A program made the translations under genes and the position numbers. The notes beneath the pieces are model-generated. The model was not told the DNA's origin. It worked only from the letters and a program-made list of their open reading frames with translations, and searched no databases. From a virus, in IMG/VR virus record IMGVR_UViG_3300025168_000176, positions 1 to 43,056 of that record: DNA of 43,056 bases; one strand, written 5' to 3'. Below, in pieces: positions 1 through 8,063 of the stretch (positions within the stretch are counted from its first letter, which is position 1; each line of letters opens with the position of its first letter).

Positions 1-259
1 TTTCTGTATTGTTATTGAACATAGCACCTACAGTGTCTTGTATTACTTCTGTTAAATCTATATTAGCAGTACCATCGAATGATACTCCATGAATTGTTCT
101 TGCTGTGGCTAATGCTGTAGCAGTAGGTGCTAAAAATCCTGATGCTGTAGTAATATTAACATTAGCAGTTCCATTATCAAATTTTAAGACGCCATTTTCC
201 ACAAACACTAGTTTAGTGTAAACGTCTTTAATCTGTGTATTTGTTAATGAACCACCCAT
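1..259 (-). CDS. Tail fibre/appendage protein, N-terminal part (cut by window edge)
   Basis: The reading frame starts at an ATG at 259 and runs off the left edge with no stop, giving 86 complete codons. The visible protein starts MGGSLTNTQIKDVY and contains LATARTIHGVSFDGTANIDL. That arrangement (alanine/threonine stretch, then an R-T-I-x-G-V-x-FDGTANI block) is common in repeats of long tail fibres and adhesins, which supports the call. The ATG overlaps the stop of the upstream gene by one base (TAATG), so the two are translationally coupled and the start is well supported. It is the most distal gene seen in the minus-strand head-tail cluster, as expected for a fibre. The receptor-binding part is not visible here; a fibre-like C-terminus lies at the other end of the window. 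Confidence 0.6.
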   Translation of the reverse strand, partial: MGGSLTNTQIKDVYTKLVFVENGVLKFDNGTANVNITTASGFLAPTATALATARTIHGVSFDGTANIDLTEVIQDTVGAMFNNNTE

Positions 260-552
260 TAAGATATTTCCTTATCTGTAAAAGTTGGATTGTTAGGACT
301 ATTTACGTCAGTGTAGGTAGCATCTGAAGGAATAGCACTATCGGAGTAACTAATAGATGATTTATTTGTATCTGTATAGTTAGCGTCAGAAGGTATACTA
401 GTGTCAGTATAACTTGCATCAGAAGGTATATTCTGATTATTGTAATTTCCTGATAGATTGTCTGTAAAATTAACATAAAGTAAACTAAAAGATATACCTA
501 TGTTATCAAACGACTCTAAGCCGAAATGTCCTTTTAACCATGTATTTGCCAT
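259..552 (-). CDS. Small virion-cluster protein with SDAxYTDT repeats
   Basis: A 97-residue protein; ATG at 552 is preferred to the GTG one codon upstream because it sits in a TGATG overlap with the stop of the preceding gene. Residues up to about 40 are hydrophobic/aromatic (MANTWLKGHFGLESFDNIG). The second half is a tandem repeat: IPSDASYTDT, IPSDANYTDT and IPSDATYTDV, plus degenerate copies SSISYSDS and SPNNPTFTDK. Repeats of this kind usually form short beta structures or act as spacers in virion proteins. The gene lies directly upstream of the tail-fibre start, overlapping it by one base. No family recognised; a minor tail or fibre-attachment protein is the likeliest role, by position only. 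Confidence 0.6.
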   Translation of the reverse strand: MANTWLKGHFGLESFDNIGISFSLLYVNFTDNLSGNYNNQNIPSDASYTDTSIPSDANYTDTNKSSISYSDSAIPSDATYTDVNSPNNPTFTDKEIS

Positions 553-962
553 CACATCCCATGTTGTATTACGGTACGCATCCCTGTCACACGTCCTCTA
601 TTTTTAAATGCTTTCCCTTCTTTAATTCCTTTTTCAAATTTTCTTTCAAAATACATAGCTTTATTTATTTCATCTGGTTTTAATTCATATCCAAGCTGTA
701 TAGTTTTATCTACTAAATATTGATGAAACTGTGTTGGTAATTCACTTTGCTCTGTCATTGCAGATTGTGCTGAATCTAAAGTATTAAAATGATCTGCTTT
801 CTTATGATAGAATATTGTAATAGTTTGAACTTCATCTATAGACGAAAATCTATTTTTAACGCTAGTTAATGGGTCCATTAAAGCTATTCCTATAGAATCA
901 CGTTCTGTCCACCAAACATATTGCTTAGTTTGTTTATGGTATATTGTATTGTATGATGGCAT
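552..962 (-). CDS. Conserved-looking virion-cluster protein, unknown function
   Basis: A 136-residue protein starting MPSYNTIYHKQTK at the ATG at 962, whose last base is shared with the end of the upstream 92-residue gene. It ends in a one-to-three-base overlap with the next gene (TGATG). The C-terminal half has an amphipathic helix-rich stretch (FHQYLVDKTIQLGYELKP, then FERKFEKGIKEGKAF) and a basic tail (NRGRVTGMRTVIQ). No signal peptide or membrane segment. It lies between connector-type genes and the tail fibre, so a head-tail junction or tail-completion role is inferred from position. The family was not recognised. Confidence 0.6.
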   Translation of the reverse strand: MPSYNTIYHKQTKQYVWWTERDSIGIALMDPLTSVKNRFSSIDEVQTITIFYHKKADHFNTLDSAQSAMTEQSELPTQFHQYLVDKTIQLGYELKPDEINKAMYFERKFEKGIKEGKAFKNRGRVTGMRTVIQHGM

Positions 963-1240
963 TATGTTAAATCCCTATATTCAGGTCTTCCAACTAATCT
1001 AGCAATTTCCTGTGTATTGCCATCAGAATCAGTCTTATCTACCGATTTAATTTCTATAATACTTTCTTTTAATCCATAATATCTTTGATTTGCAACAGTG
1101 CTAAATTGTGTTGCTTCATCTAACATTAAAGTTCTTGAGCAAAATTCATCAGAAGCTTGATTTAATAAATGTATAATTTCATTAACCCCTAAATCTGGAT
1201 GATGCTTTTGAACTAAATCAATCATTTGCTGTAGCTTCAT
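962..1240 (-). CDS. Small connector/adaptor-like protein
   Basis: A 92-residue protein starting MKLQQMIDLVQKHHPDL with a good ribosome site (AAGGAGAT) upstream of the ATG at 1240. It overlaps the end of the 556-residue gene by 23 bases. The first 45 residues look like two helices (residues about 2-14 and 20-36). The rest has short beta strands around RYYGLKESIIEIKSVDK, a pattern seen in small head-tail adaptor proteins where a helix pair is followed by a YxL-P/K-x-x-I-x-I strand. The neighbouring 556-residue protein has a similar strand region near its N-terminus, and both sit between capsid and tail genes. Assignment as adaptor is by pattern and position, not by a definite family match. Confidence 0.55.
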   Translation of the reverse strand: MKLQQMIDLVQKHHPDLGVNEIIHLLNQASDEFCSRTLMLDEATQFSTVANQRYYGLKESIIEIKSVDKTDSDGNTQEIARLVGRPEYRDLT

Positions 1241-2888
1241 TAGTATCTCCTTGTACTTGTGGTGGTGTGTATGGTTGTAAAAATGTAAATAAATCTTGTG
1301 TTACTATTTGATATTGCTGTGCATACCAATTATAATCTGTTGTAACTTTTTGCAATTTAGAATTAAAGTTTTGCACTTCTTTAGCTACTTGCTGTCCATA
1401 AGATTCTACTTCAGTAGCATAATTTTGTATTTCCATTGCTTCTTTTTGAGAACTTGCACCAGCTTGTTCAATTTTTTGTTGTAAATCTGCTTGATATATA
1501 GAAAGTTCTTTTTGAAATTCATTTAATTCATCTTGTATATCATTGCTATGCTTTTGTAGCTCTGTATTTCTTTTTGTATTAAACAAACTTAATTCTTTTT
1601 CTAAATTAATTTGATATTCTTGAACTTCAGCATTTACTTGAGATTGATAAGTTTGAACTCTGGCACTATAGTCTGATACTAAAGATTGATTATTTGCCAT
1701 TATAGCTTCCATATCTTTAGCTCTATTTTCTAAACTCAATTGTAAGTCTTTTTGTTTATTAGCTACAGAAACTTCGGTTGCTTGTTGTGCAGTTTGTTGT
1801 GCATCTGCAGCTGCTATTTGTGCATTAGTTATTGCTACTTGTAAGTCTGTATTATGTTTAGCTAATTCAGCTTGTATGTTTGCTTCATAAATTGTATTGC
1901 TTTTATTAAAACTATTTAACTTGTTTTGTATATCTAATTGATAATCTTGTAATTGTTGTGATTGTTTCTCTAATGCTACTGCTGCCATTTCTGGATCTTC
2001 ATCTGCAATCCAGTCATCTACTCCAGTGCTTCCAGCTCCGTAATCTACGGATGAACTTGCTTCAGTATATGTAGGATTACTACCACTAATATCAGGTTTT
2101 GATGGAGGGGAAGAAACAGTAACATCTCCCACTGCAGCTGCACTAGCGTCTCCAGCAGCTGGATCAACGTAAGTAACAGTACCTAATGATATTGCACTAG
2201 GGGCATTTGCTTGTATAGACAATGCATTTATACTTGGTGCTCCTGTTAAATTTAAAGATGTTTTACTATAATTAGGTGCACTTCCTAAAGAACCCACAGT
2301 AACAGTAGCTACTGAAGCAGAACTTGGTGTGCTAGGTATAGTTAAATCAGCTGGTAACGATGCATTTTTAGTACTTAAAAACTTTCTTAATAATTCTTTA
2401 GATGCATATAATATAACACCACGTTCTAATTCATCTGGAAAATTAGTTAAACTATTGTCTGTAACAGCTATAGAAGTATCTGGTTGAATTTTGTAAATAG
2501 TTGCAGTTTCAGAGTTTGTAGGAGTTGGTAAAATTTTTAATATATCTGTTTCTATGTAATATTTAGGATCTAATTTACTTGTATAATATATACTATTAAC
2601 ATCTGTATAAAGTCCTACTTTAGTAGGAGAAACTCTTTCACAATTTCTTACAACAGAACCGTCTGTTCTTGTTACGGATACAATATCTAGTATTTCTGTT
2701 AATGTTAATGTTGTAGTGCTTCCATTTAATGTAGAAGTAGATGTAAGTCTATCTACAAACAAAGGGTTAGCCATAACATATTTAGTTATAAACTTAACTC
2801 CTTCTTTTAAAAAAAGAACTGCTTCTCCCGTGTAATCAGGTGAGTCTATGTCTCCTACAATTGCTTCTATCTCTGCTTTAAAACTCAT
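1218..2888 (-). CDS. Structural protein: connector-like N-terminus plus long coiled coil
   Basis: A 556-residue protein. Residues 1-190 (MSFKAEIEAIVGDIDS...) are helix then beta rich, with TEILDIVSVTR and ILKILPTPTN, resembling head-tail connector proteins. Residues 190-300 are low-complexity Ser/Thr/Ala/Pro. Residues about 300-530 are a very long Gln/Asn/Glu-rich heptad region (for example LEKQSQQLQDYQLDIQNKLN), almost certainly a coiled coil. The protein ends with a Pro/Gln tail. A fibrous rod attached to a connector-like head would suit a neck or tail whisker. The start ATG follows AAGGTTAAATAAAA, and the end overlaps the next gene by 23 bases. Virion location is inferred from position directly after capsid genes. 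No named family is claimed. Confidence 0.65.
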   Translation of the reverse strand: MSFKAEIEAIVGDIDSPDYTGEAVLFLKEGVKFITKYVMANPLFVDRLTSTSTLNGSTTTLTLTEILDIVSVTRTDGSVVRNCERVSPTKVGLYTDVNSIYYTSKLDPKYYIETDILKILPTPTNSETATIYKIQPDTSIAVTDNSLTNFPDELERGVILYASKELLRKFLSTKNASLPADLTIPSTPSSASVATVTVGSLGSAPNYSKTSLNLTGAPSINALSIQANAPSAISLGTVTYVDPAAGDASAAAVGDVTVSSPPSKPDISGSNPTYTEASSSVDYGAGSTGVDDWIADEDPEMAAVALEKQSQQLQDYQLDIQNKLNSFNKSNTIYEANIQAELAKHNTDLQVAITNAQIAAADAQQTAQQATEVSVANKQKDLQLSLENRAKDMEAIMANNQSLVSDYSARVQTYQSQVNAEVQEYQINLEKELSLFNTKRNTELQKHSNDIQDELNEFQKELSIYQADLQQKIEQAGASSQKEAMEIQNYATEVESYGQQVAKEVQNFNSKLQKVTTDYNWYAQQYQIVTQDLFTFLQPYTPPQVQGDTNEATAND

Positions 2889-2890
2889 TT

Positions 2891-3175
2891 TTATTTAACC
2901 TTGTGTTTTTTAATTAAAGTCATTGAATCAGTAGATTGCTTAGTTATCATTTCAAATTGTTGTTTAGATTGTTTACTACGTCCTTGTAATTTTGTTTCTA
3001 CTTTAGCTCTTTGAACTTTATTTTTCATTTTATTAATTATACCTACAGGTTTAAAGCTTATACCTTGACCTGTATTGTGAGGTCTAGCTCTATTAATTTC
3101 TCCAAGTTTTTTTACAACCTTACTTGCACCTTTTTGTATTGCTTTACCCAATGATCTTATTAATATTGGATTCAT
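2891..3175 (-). CDS. Small basic protein downstream of the capsid gene
   Basis: A 94-residue, strongly basic protein (MNPILIRSLGKAIQKGASKV...) with many Lys/Arg and no hydrophobic segment. The ATG at 3175 follows AAGGGGAGAATATTAT, a good ribosome site that also forms one arm of the hairpin at 3184-3221. It lies two bases upstream of the 556-residue gene and just after the capsid gene. A DNA-contacting internal virion or head-completion protein would fit the charge and location, but no family was recognised. Confidence 0.55.
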   Translation of the reverse strand: MNPILIRSLGKAIQKGASKVVKKLGEINRARPHNTGQGISFKPVGIINKMKNKVQRAKVETKLQGRSKQSKQQFEMITKQSTDSMTLIKKHKVK

Positions 3176-3183
3176 ATAATATT

Positions 3184-3221
3184 CTCCCCTTTAATATGGG
3201 GGAGTATATTGCAACTCCCCC
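3184..3221 (-). terminator. Competing GC-rich hairpins after the capsid gene
   Basis: GGGGGAGT (3198-3205) pairs perfectly with ACTCCCCC (3214-3221) over an 8-base loop. CTCCCC at 3184-3189 can instead pair with GGGGAG at 3199-3204. The two structures are mutually exclusive. In this very AT-rich genome the C/G runs are conspicuous. There is no long U tract, so this is more likely an attenuator, RNA-processing or mRNA-stability element at the 3' end of the highly expressed capsid message. The second pairing would also bury the ribosome site of the 94-residue gene. Confidence 0.45.
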
Positions 3222-3235
3222 GATGTTAATTAGCC

Positions 3236-4669
3236 TTAGCTAAATTTCAATACAGTGTGTGTTTCTGGTAAAGAAATTTCTAGACCTGCTTCTGTTAGAA
3301 TCATGTCTTTTCTTCCGTCAACATCTCTGTTTTGAACATTGGTAATAATTTGAGTATCACGTGATACACCGTTACCCATTAAAGGACGGTATGCTACGTT
3401 ATTCAAATCTACCATGATAGCTGTATCCTCATGAATACCTCTAAATAATGGTTCCATAACAAAGTTAAGGTTACCATATAGAGTAGATATTCTAGTTACT
3501 AGGTGCCCGAAAGAACCTTGTACGTTTTGGATATCCATTCCACTACCAACTTGACTATTTAAAGCCATTGTATTGCCTAAGAAAGATGTTCCACCAAGTT
3601 TATTCAACCATGATAGTACTTTTCTTGAAGCTAATACTAGTTTTTCACCACTGTTTCCAGATTCTGGTGCAAAAACATCTTCCATAGCGTCTATAAAGTG
3701 ATCGTAATTAGCTGAAGCGTATGCAAAAGTTTTAACTTTACCATTCATTTCAGTGTAAGGTACGATACCATGTGTTCTACGGACAGGACCACTTGCTGTA
3801 GAGTCATCTGAACCAATACCAAATAACATAGCGTGCTCAAGATCCATCTTATGTTCCATAAGTTTTTCTTGATAAACTCTCATGTATTCGTTATTTACTC
3901 CACGATAACGTGTAGCTAGAGCTGTACCAGAGAATAGAGGCACTGCAGTTTTAAAAATCTGACAGTATCCTTCTCTGTTGTAAAACTCATCATGCCATCC
4001 TTCAGGGTCAGTACTTCCTTCAGCAAATGCTGAACCAACTACTTGACCATCTCCATCTGCTCTAAAAATTAATTTAGAAGCACTTGCTGGTGTAATTTCA
4101 CCTTTAAGTGCAGCATCTGCACCATCAGCTGAACGAGTAGGTTTGTAAACAACCTTAATAAAGGTTCCTACAATTCTACTAGCTGCAGCATCAGATGATA
4201 GGTCTGGTGTTGCTGTGATCTTATAATATGCAATAGCAGCCGTTTCTGATCCTACTCCAGCATCAGTACCGTTAGCATCGTATTCACATTCGATTGCAAC
4301 GATTTGATTCTCAAGTAAGAAATTAGGTTGTACTGCTGTTGAAACCTCTCTACCGAACTTATCATAAAGAACGTCAAGGTCAAAGTTGTCACCTGATACA
4401 ATTGCAAAAGCGTCAGTACCGTAGTTTCCTACTGTTACCGCAGCTTGCACTTGAAAGTTACGTCTTTGATATTGATGTCTTTGTTCTAAAAACTTAAAGA
4501 CTGGATCGTCTGTAGGGCTCTTAGCAACATTAGATAAATAAGTGAAGAAAGGTGATTGTGCGGGAGCTAACTCGGCAACTCTTTCACCAAAGTTGAAAAT
4601 TCGTCTATCAACATTGATGGAAGTTCCCTGTATAGCCTCTCCTGGTATATTACTATATACATTAGCCAT
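3236..4669 (-). CDS. Major capsid protein, HK97-type fold (SU10/DUF5309-like)
   Basis: A 477-residue protein. The N-terminal block FNFGERVAELAPAQSPFFTY, then KSPTDDPVFKFLEQ, matches the N-arm seen in capsid proteins of the SU10/DUF5309 group. Later segments such as YQEKLMEHKMDLEHAMLFG (spine-helix-like, about residue 270) and the Gly-Ser-rich loops fit an HK97 fold with inserts. The gene follows the scaffold and portal genes in the usual order portal, scaffold, capsid. A GGAG ribosome site is present before the ATG at 4669. It is separated from the next gene by a GC-rich hairpin. Codon composition is less AT-extreme than its neighbours, as is common for highly expressed capsid genes. The family name is from pattern memory; the capsid role is secure from context. 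Confidence 0.85.
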   Translation of the reverse strand: MANVYSNIPGEAIQGTSINVDRRIFNFGERVAELAPAQSPFFTYLSNVAKSPTDDPVFKFLEQRHQYQRRNFQVQAAVTVGNYGTDAFAIVSGDNFDLDVLYDKFGREVSTAVQPNFLLENQIVAIECEYDANGTDAGVGSETAAIAYYKITATPDLSSDAAASRIVGTFIKVVYKPTRSADGADAALKGEITPASASKLIFRADGDGQVVGSAFAEGSTDPEGWHDEFYNREGYCQIFKTAVPLFSGTALATRYRGVNNEYMRVYQEKLMEHKMDLEHAMLFGIGSDDSTASGPVRRTHGIVPYTEMNGKVKTFAYASANYDHFIDAMEDVFAPESGNSGEKLVLASRKVLSWLNKLGGTSFLGNTMALNSQVGSGMDIQNVQGSFGHLVTRISTLYGNLNFVMEPLFRGIHEDTAIMVDLNNVAYRPLMGNGVSRDTQIITNVQNRDVDGRKDMILTEAGLEISLPETHTVLKFS

Positions 4670-4688
4670 CTTAATTCATCTCCATTGT

Positions 4689-5579
4689 TTAAAATGGATT
4701 CCTTTTCTTAAAGTCTCCGACCATGGAATCCATTAATTGATCTTCAATTTTACTAGATGACTGCTTAGAAGCTCCTGGTTGTACACCTATTGGCTTAGGA
4801 ATACTAAGTTTCTCTTGTCTACTACCCATTAGTGCTGCTTTTTCTTGAGCTTGTGGAGTTACTTGTGTAATCTCCTGTGGGCCATTGCCCTGTCTCATTT
4901 TATGTAACTGTACTAAGTTGTCTAGACTTAAGGAATCTGGACTGCTCATAGTTGCTATAAAGTCGTTAGCTTCTTCATGTGAATAAGAATATTGGCCTTG
5001 TAAATCATTCACAAGTTTCTGTCTAGAAAGTTCTTTCTGTTGAGATTCTTGTTGTTTTTCCATCATTTCTATTCTAGATGCTTCCATTTCTGACATATAG
5101 TCTGTCATGTTATCCATATACTGTTCCCTAGTAGTTAAATACTTTGCAGATTCACTATCAGGATCAGCCAGTGCTTCAGAATGATCGTAGCTAGCTGGCT
5201 TGTTAGGTTTAACAGGTTTTTCTAATTTTACTGTTTCCTCTACAGGCTTTGCAGGTGAATTAGAATCTTTAAGGGCACCCATCATTTCTGACATCTGTCC
5301 TTTAAGTGTTTCTATTTCTACTTGTTTTTTATCAGCTTGACTTTGCCAGTATTGAAACTGGTCAGAATCACTCTTTGGGTCTTCGGTACTAAGAACATTA
5401 GAAGTTTCATTTTCCTCGGTAACATTTGGTTGCTGCGGATCGGTTGCAACGATTTGCTCCTGCTGACCAAATATATCTTTAAATATGTCTTCTTGTGTAG
5501 ATTGTGCCTCTATTGCAGTCACGACACCATCTTTTTGTTCTTGTACTTCTGCCATGTTATTTTCTTCATTATTACTCAT
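4689..5579 (-). CDS. Capsid scaffolding protein
   Basis: A 296-residue, acidic, Gln/Glu/Lys-rich protein without hydrophobic core segments. It has helical stretches (about residues 80-110 and 150-200, for example SQQKELSRQKLVNDLQGQYS) and Pro/Lys-rich linkers (PVKPNKPASY). The C-terminus is short and basic/aromatic (GDFKKRNPF), typical of scaffold tails that contact the capsid protein. Position between portal and major capsid genes is the standard one for a scaffold. A clear ribosome site (GAAAGGAGCAATA) precedes the ATG at 5579. No protease motif was seen, so a pure scaffold rather than a protease-scaffold fusion is preferred. Confidence 0.75.
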   Translation of the reverse strand: MSNNEENNMAEVQEQKDGVVTAIEAQSTQEDIFKDIFGQQEQIVATDPQQPNVTEENETSNVLSTEDPKSDSDQFQYWQSQADKKQVEIETLKGQMSEMMGALKDSNSPAKPVEETVKLEKPVKPNKPASYDHSEALADPDSESAKYLTTREQYMDNMTDYMSEMEASRIEMMEKQQESQQKELSRQKLVNDLQGQYSYSHEEANDFIATMSSPDSLSLDNLVQLHKMRQGNGPQEITQVTPQAQEKAALMGSRQEKLSIPKPIGVQPGASKQSSSKIEDQLMDSMVGDFKKRNPF

Positions 5580-5591
5580 TATTGCTCCTTT

Positions 5592-7907
5592 CTAACTCTC
5601 CATTTCCGAAGCTACATCTTGAAATGTATCTGAAGATGACTCTTCTTCTGCGGAGTTTATTAGATTTGATTTTGCGTCTTGTAATCTAGCTTTGTATAAG
5701 CTAGTAGCCATATCAGCACGATTAGATACTTTATCTAAATCGGTACTAAACTTTTCTATTTCAAGTCTTTTCTTAGCGTGAATTTCTTCACGTGAAGCTG
5801 TTTGTAAATCTCCCTTGACTTGTTTTAATTCTTCTTGAAGGCTTTGTATTTCTTGTAACATTCTTTGCATTTCTCCATGTCTTGACATTACACCTTCTAT
5901 ATCTACAACTTCTGTTTTCTTTAATACTTCTTCTTGGTCTATTAATCCAAGTTTAAACATTTCTACATATGTTTCTAACATAGCCATCTTGTTTGTAGGT
6001 AATGTAGAACCAGAAACTACAGCTACGTCATATCTTCCTACTCCTACATCGTGTATACTTTTAACCGTGTCATCAGAAACTTCTTTATAGTTAATAACAG
6101 ATTCTTTTTCTAATCCATTAGGTTGTATAATTCTTAAAAGTTTTTCTTCTGTGTATAGTTGCTGTATTAATGGAATTGCTACTTTACCACATTGATTTAA
6201 AAAATTCTCTATATCATCACGTCTAGATTTAATTCTTCTTTGACCAAACTCATCTACTACCATTGTTCCTCTGGCTGTAGAAGGAGCGTTAGTTGCTCCA
6301 CCCTGCATAAGTTCAAATATACCAAATCCGTATTCTAGGTCATATTTAGCATCTGCTTCATTTTTGTACAATTCATTTGGTAGTGGTACTGGACCAGCTA
6401 CTATTGGTGCACCAAGTTCAGCGTCAAATTCTATAACACTAGTTCCAGCTCTACTCCATTCCTCTTCTATCTGTCTTAAATCTGCAGATCCCCTAGGTAT
6501 TAAAAGTTTAACATTAGTACTAGTACTTGCATGTGCTATAATTAAAGAACGTATTTTATTTATATATTCTTGTAACGGTCTAAACAATCTTACGTCAGAT
6601 TCTGGATAAGGATTTCTGTGATGAACATTCATTAATGGTACTATAGGGTAGTCTTCACATGGTAGCATTCTAGTATAAAGTAACTTATCTCCAACAGATA
6701 CATGCATTTGTACGCAAGGTTTTTCTATTTGGTTTGATGTTATATCTCCTAGACCTATCAATTCTTCTACACTTATAGGTATAATAACTGTTGTACTACC
6801 AGGTATTGAATTTTCATCTTCGTCTCCTGGTACTCTTACTGGTTCCTGAGGAATTATCTCTCCAGTCATTTCATCATACTCAGGTTCTGGTAGTTCAAAG
6901 TGAAAAACTGGTCCTTGTTTAGATATTAACTCTAATAACTCCAATATTGCTTCTGGCTCAAACACAATTATTTCTTCACCAGTTATCTTTCTAATCTTTA
7001 TATATTGTTTACCTAAGTATTGATTATATTCATTAGCGTTAAATAAATACTCTTTATTAGAAAATGGTTCATAAACGTTTTGATATACCATTAAAGTCTT
7101 AGAATATCTTTCTGTATATCTTCTTTTGTCGTGATATCTATTTTCGTCGTCACCGTAAAATTGTTGCCCTTCTGTTGCAGCTAAATCAGTAGAAGGTCTA
7201 TTATCTCTAGTATCTACTTCTAATTCTGAATCCATAATAATATCCATGTAATCTGGATAAACTCTTTCTGCTTGTTCGTCTGTAAGTGTTTTTACAACTA
7301 ATATATGTGCTGCATCCCTAGCATATGGGTCTTTAGCATTTGGATCTATGTAAACATCTAGAGGATTAATAGATTTTAAACAAACTTCACCCTTACCTAA
7401 GTCAGCCATAGGGTCTTGATAAACTAAAAAACAACCCATACCACCAACATAATAATCGTCAATAGTTTGTTTTAATTCTTCGTCTCCTACAGATTTCTGC
7501 CATATGTATTGAAATAAGTCAGAAAAAACTTTAGCAGTTCCTCTATCTGAGTCTTCTCGTGCACTAGCTCTAAATTGTGGTGAATTGTAAGTAAGTAAAG
7601 ATTTTGCCGTTTCGACAATAGGATGTATACGATTTACTACTATAGGTGCTTGACCTCTAGACTCTAAAACTTCTTGCTCCTCTAAAGTCCATTGAGCTCC
7701 TGCTCTAAATTCTACTGCTTCTTGATATTTTTGTGCCCATTGTTCTCTTGAGCTATTGTATTCGGTGTAAAGTTCTTTTGATAATTCTACTTCTGGATCA
7801 ATTATTTCTGATTGAATGCTTCCATCTTCAAAGCCAAAAACATTCTTTTTATCCTGTCTCGATTGAGTTCTCGTAGATTGTGTCTTTTTCTGTATGTTGT
7901 TTGCCAT
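5592..7907 (-). CDS. Portal protein (P22-like, long form)
   Basis: A 771-residue protein forming the ring at the packaging vertex. The N-terminal region has EFRAGAQWTLEEQEVLESRG followed by APIVVNRIHPIVETAKSLL, the wing/clip entry typical of P22-type portals. Then comes ECLKSINPLDVYIDPNAKDPYARDA in form (CLKSINPLDVYIDPNAKDP), a hallmark portal block where V-Y-I/F-D-P precedes an acidic loop. Residues near 545-590 contain GIFELMQGGATNAPSTARG and GQRRIKSRRDDIENFL, the tunnel/stem helices. The C-terminal 100 residues are a coiled coil (IQSLQEELKQVKGDLQT). Gene order TerL, portal, scaffold, capsid supports it. The gene starts inside the end of a small overlapping reading frame. Confidence 0.9.
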   Translation of the reverse strand: MANNIQKKTQSTRTQSRQDKKNVFGFEDGSIQSEIIDPEVELSKELYTEYNSSREQWAQKYQEAVEFRAGAQWTLEEQEVLESRGQAPIVVNRIHPIVETAKSLLTYNSPQFRASAREDSDRGTAKVFSDLFQYIWQKSVGDEELKQTIDDYYVGGMGCFLVYQDPMADLGKGEVCLKSINPLDVYIDPNAKDPYARDAAHILVVKTLTDEQAERVYPDYMDIIMDSELEVDTRDNRPSTDLAATEGQQFYGDDENRYHDKRRYTERYSKTLMVYQNVYEPFSNKEYLFNANEYNQYLGKQYIKIRKITGEEIIVFEPEAILELLELISKQGPVFHFELPEPEYDEMTGEIIPQEPVRVPGDEDENSIPGSTTVIIPISVEELIGLGDITSNQIEKPCVQMHVSVGDKLLYTRMLPCEDYPIVPLMNVHHRNPYPESDVRLFRPLQEYINKIRSLIIAHASTSTNVKLLIPRGSADLRQIEEEWSRAGTSVIEFDAELGAPIVAGPVPLPNELYKNEADAKYDLEYGFGIFELMQGGATNAPSTARGTMVVDEFGQRRIKSRRDDIENFLNQCGKVAIPLIQQLYTEEKLLRIIQPNGLEKESVINYKEVSDDTVKSIHDVGVGRYDVAVVSGSTLPTNKMAMLETYVEMFKLGLIDQEEVLKKTEVVDIEGVMSRHGEMQRMLQEIQSLQEELKQVKGDLQTASREEIHAKKRLEIEKFSTDLDKVSNRADMATSLYKARLQDAKSNLINSAEEESSSDTFQDVASEMES

Positions 7908-8010
7908 GTTTTTTCTTTACTTCTACATAATTTTTAGGTATATTCTTATGGACAAGAGAGTCTATTCTCTTTATAAACTGATTAAATGAAAGTTTGTATT
8001 TATCAACCAT
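7849..8010 (-). CDS. Small 53-residue gene between TerL and portal
   Basis: A short frame from an ATG at 8010 to a TAA at 7849, starting MVDKYKLSFNQFIKRIDSLV and ending ENSIETG. It overlaps the portal start by 59 bases in another frame. It fills what is otherwise a 156-base gap between TerL and portal and lies just downstream of a plausible promoter. The ribosome site is weak (GGGTG at some distance). The composition (Lys-rich amphipathic helix) is like real small phage proteins, but the length is too short for certainty. Function unknown. Confidence 0.45.
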   Translation of the reverse strand: MVDKYKLSFNQFIKRIDSLVHKNIPKNYVEVKKKHGKQHTEKDTIYENSIETG

Positions 8011-8027
8011 ACTATATACACCCGCTA

Positions 8028-8056
8028 AATTAATGGAAAAAATAGCATCTTGTCAA
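8028..8056 (-). promoter_or_regulatory. Candidate promoter upstream of the portal-capsid genes
   Basis: On the minus strand a perfect TTGACA (8056-8051) is followed after exactly 17 bases by TTAATT (8033-8028), a weak -10 (3 of 6 consensus positions). Transcription would start near 8021, in front of the 53-residue gene and portal. It lies in one of the few non-coding gaps of the left arm. If real it would be read by a sigma-70-type host polymerase. A single site found by eye in AT-rich DNA, so moderate to low confidence. Confidence 0.35.
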
Positions 8057-8063
8057 GTATTAT

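Noticed and set aside
259-552. CRISPR-like repeat because of regular short repeats
   Set aside because: The repeats are in frame, differ in sequence and encode the SDAxYTDT protein repeats; there are no spacers of equal length.
5322-5689. Two plus-strand frames of 61-103 residues over the scaffold/portal junction
   Set aside because: Shadows of minus-strand genes with Leu/Phe/Ser-rich composition and no start signals.
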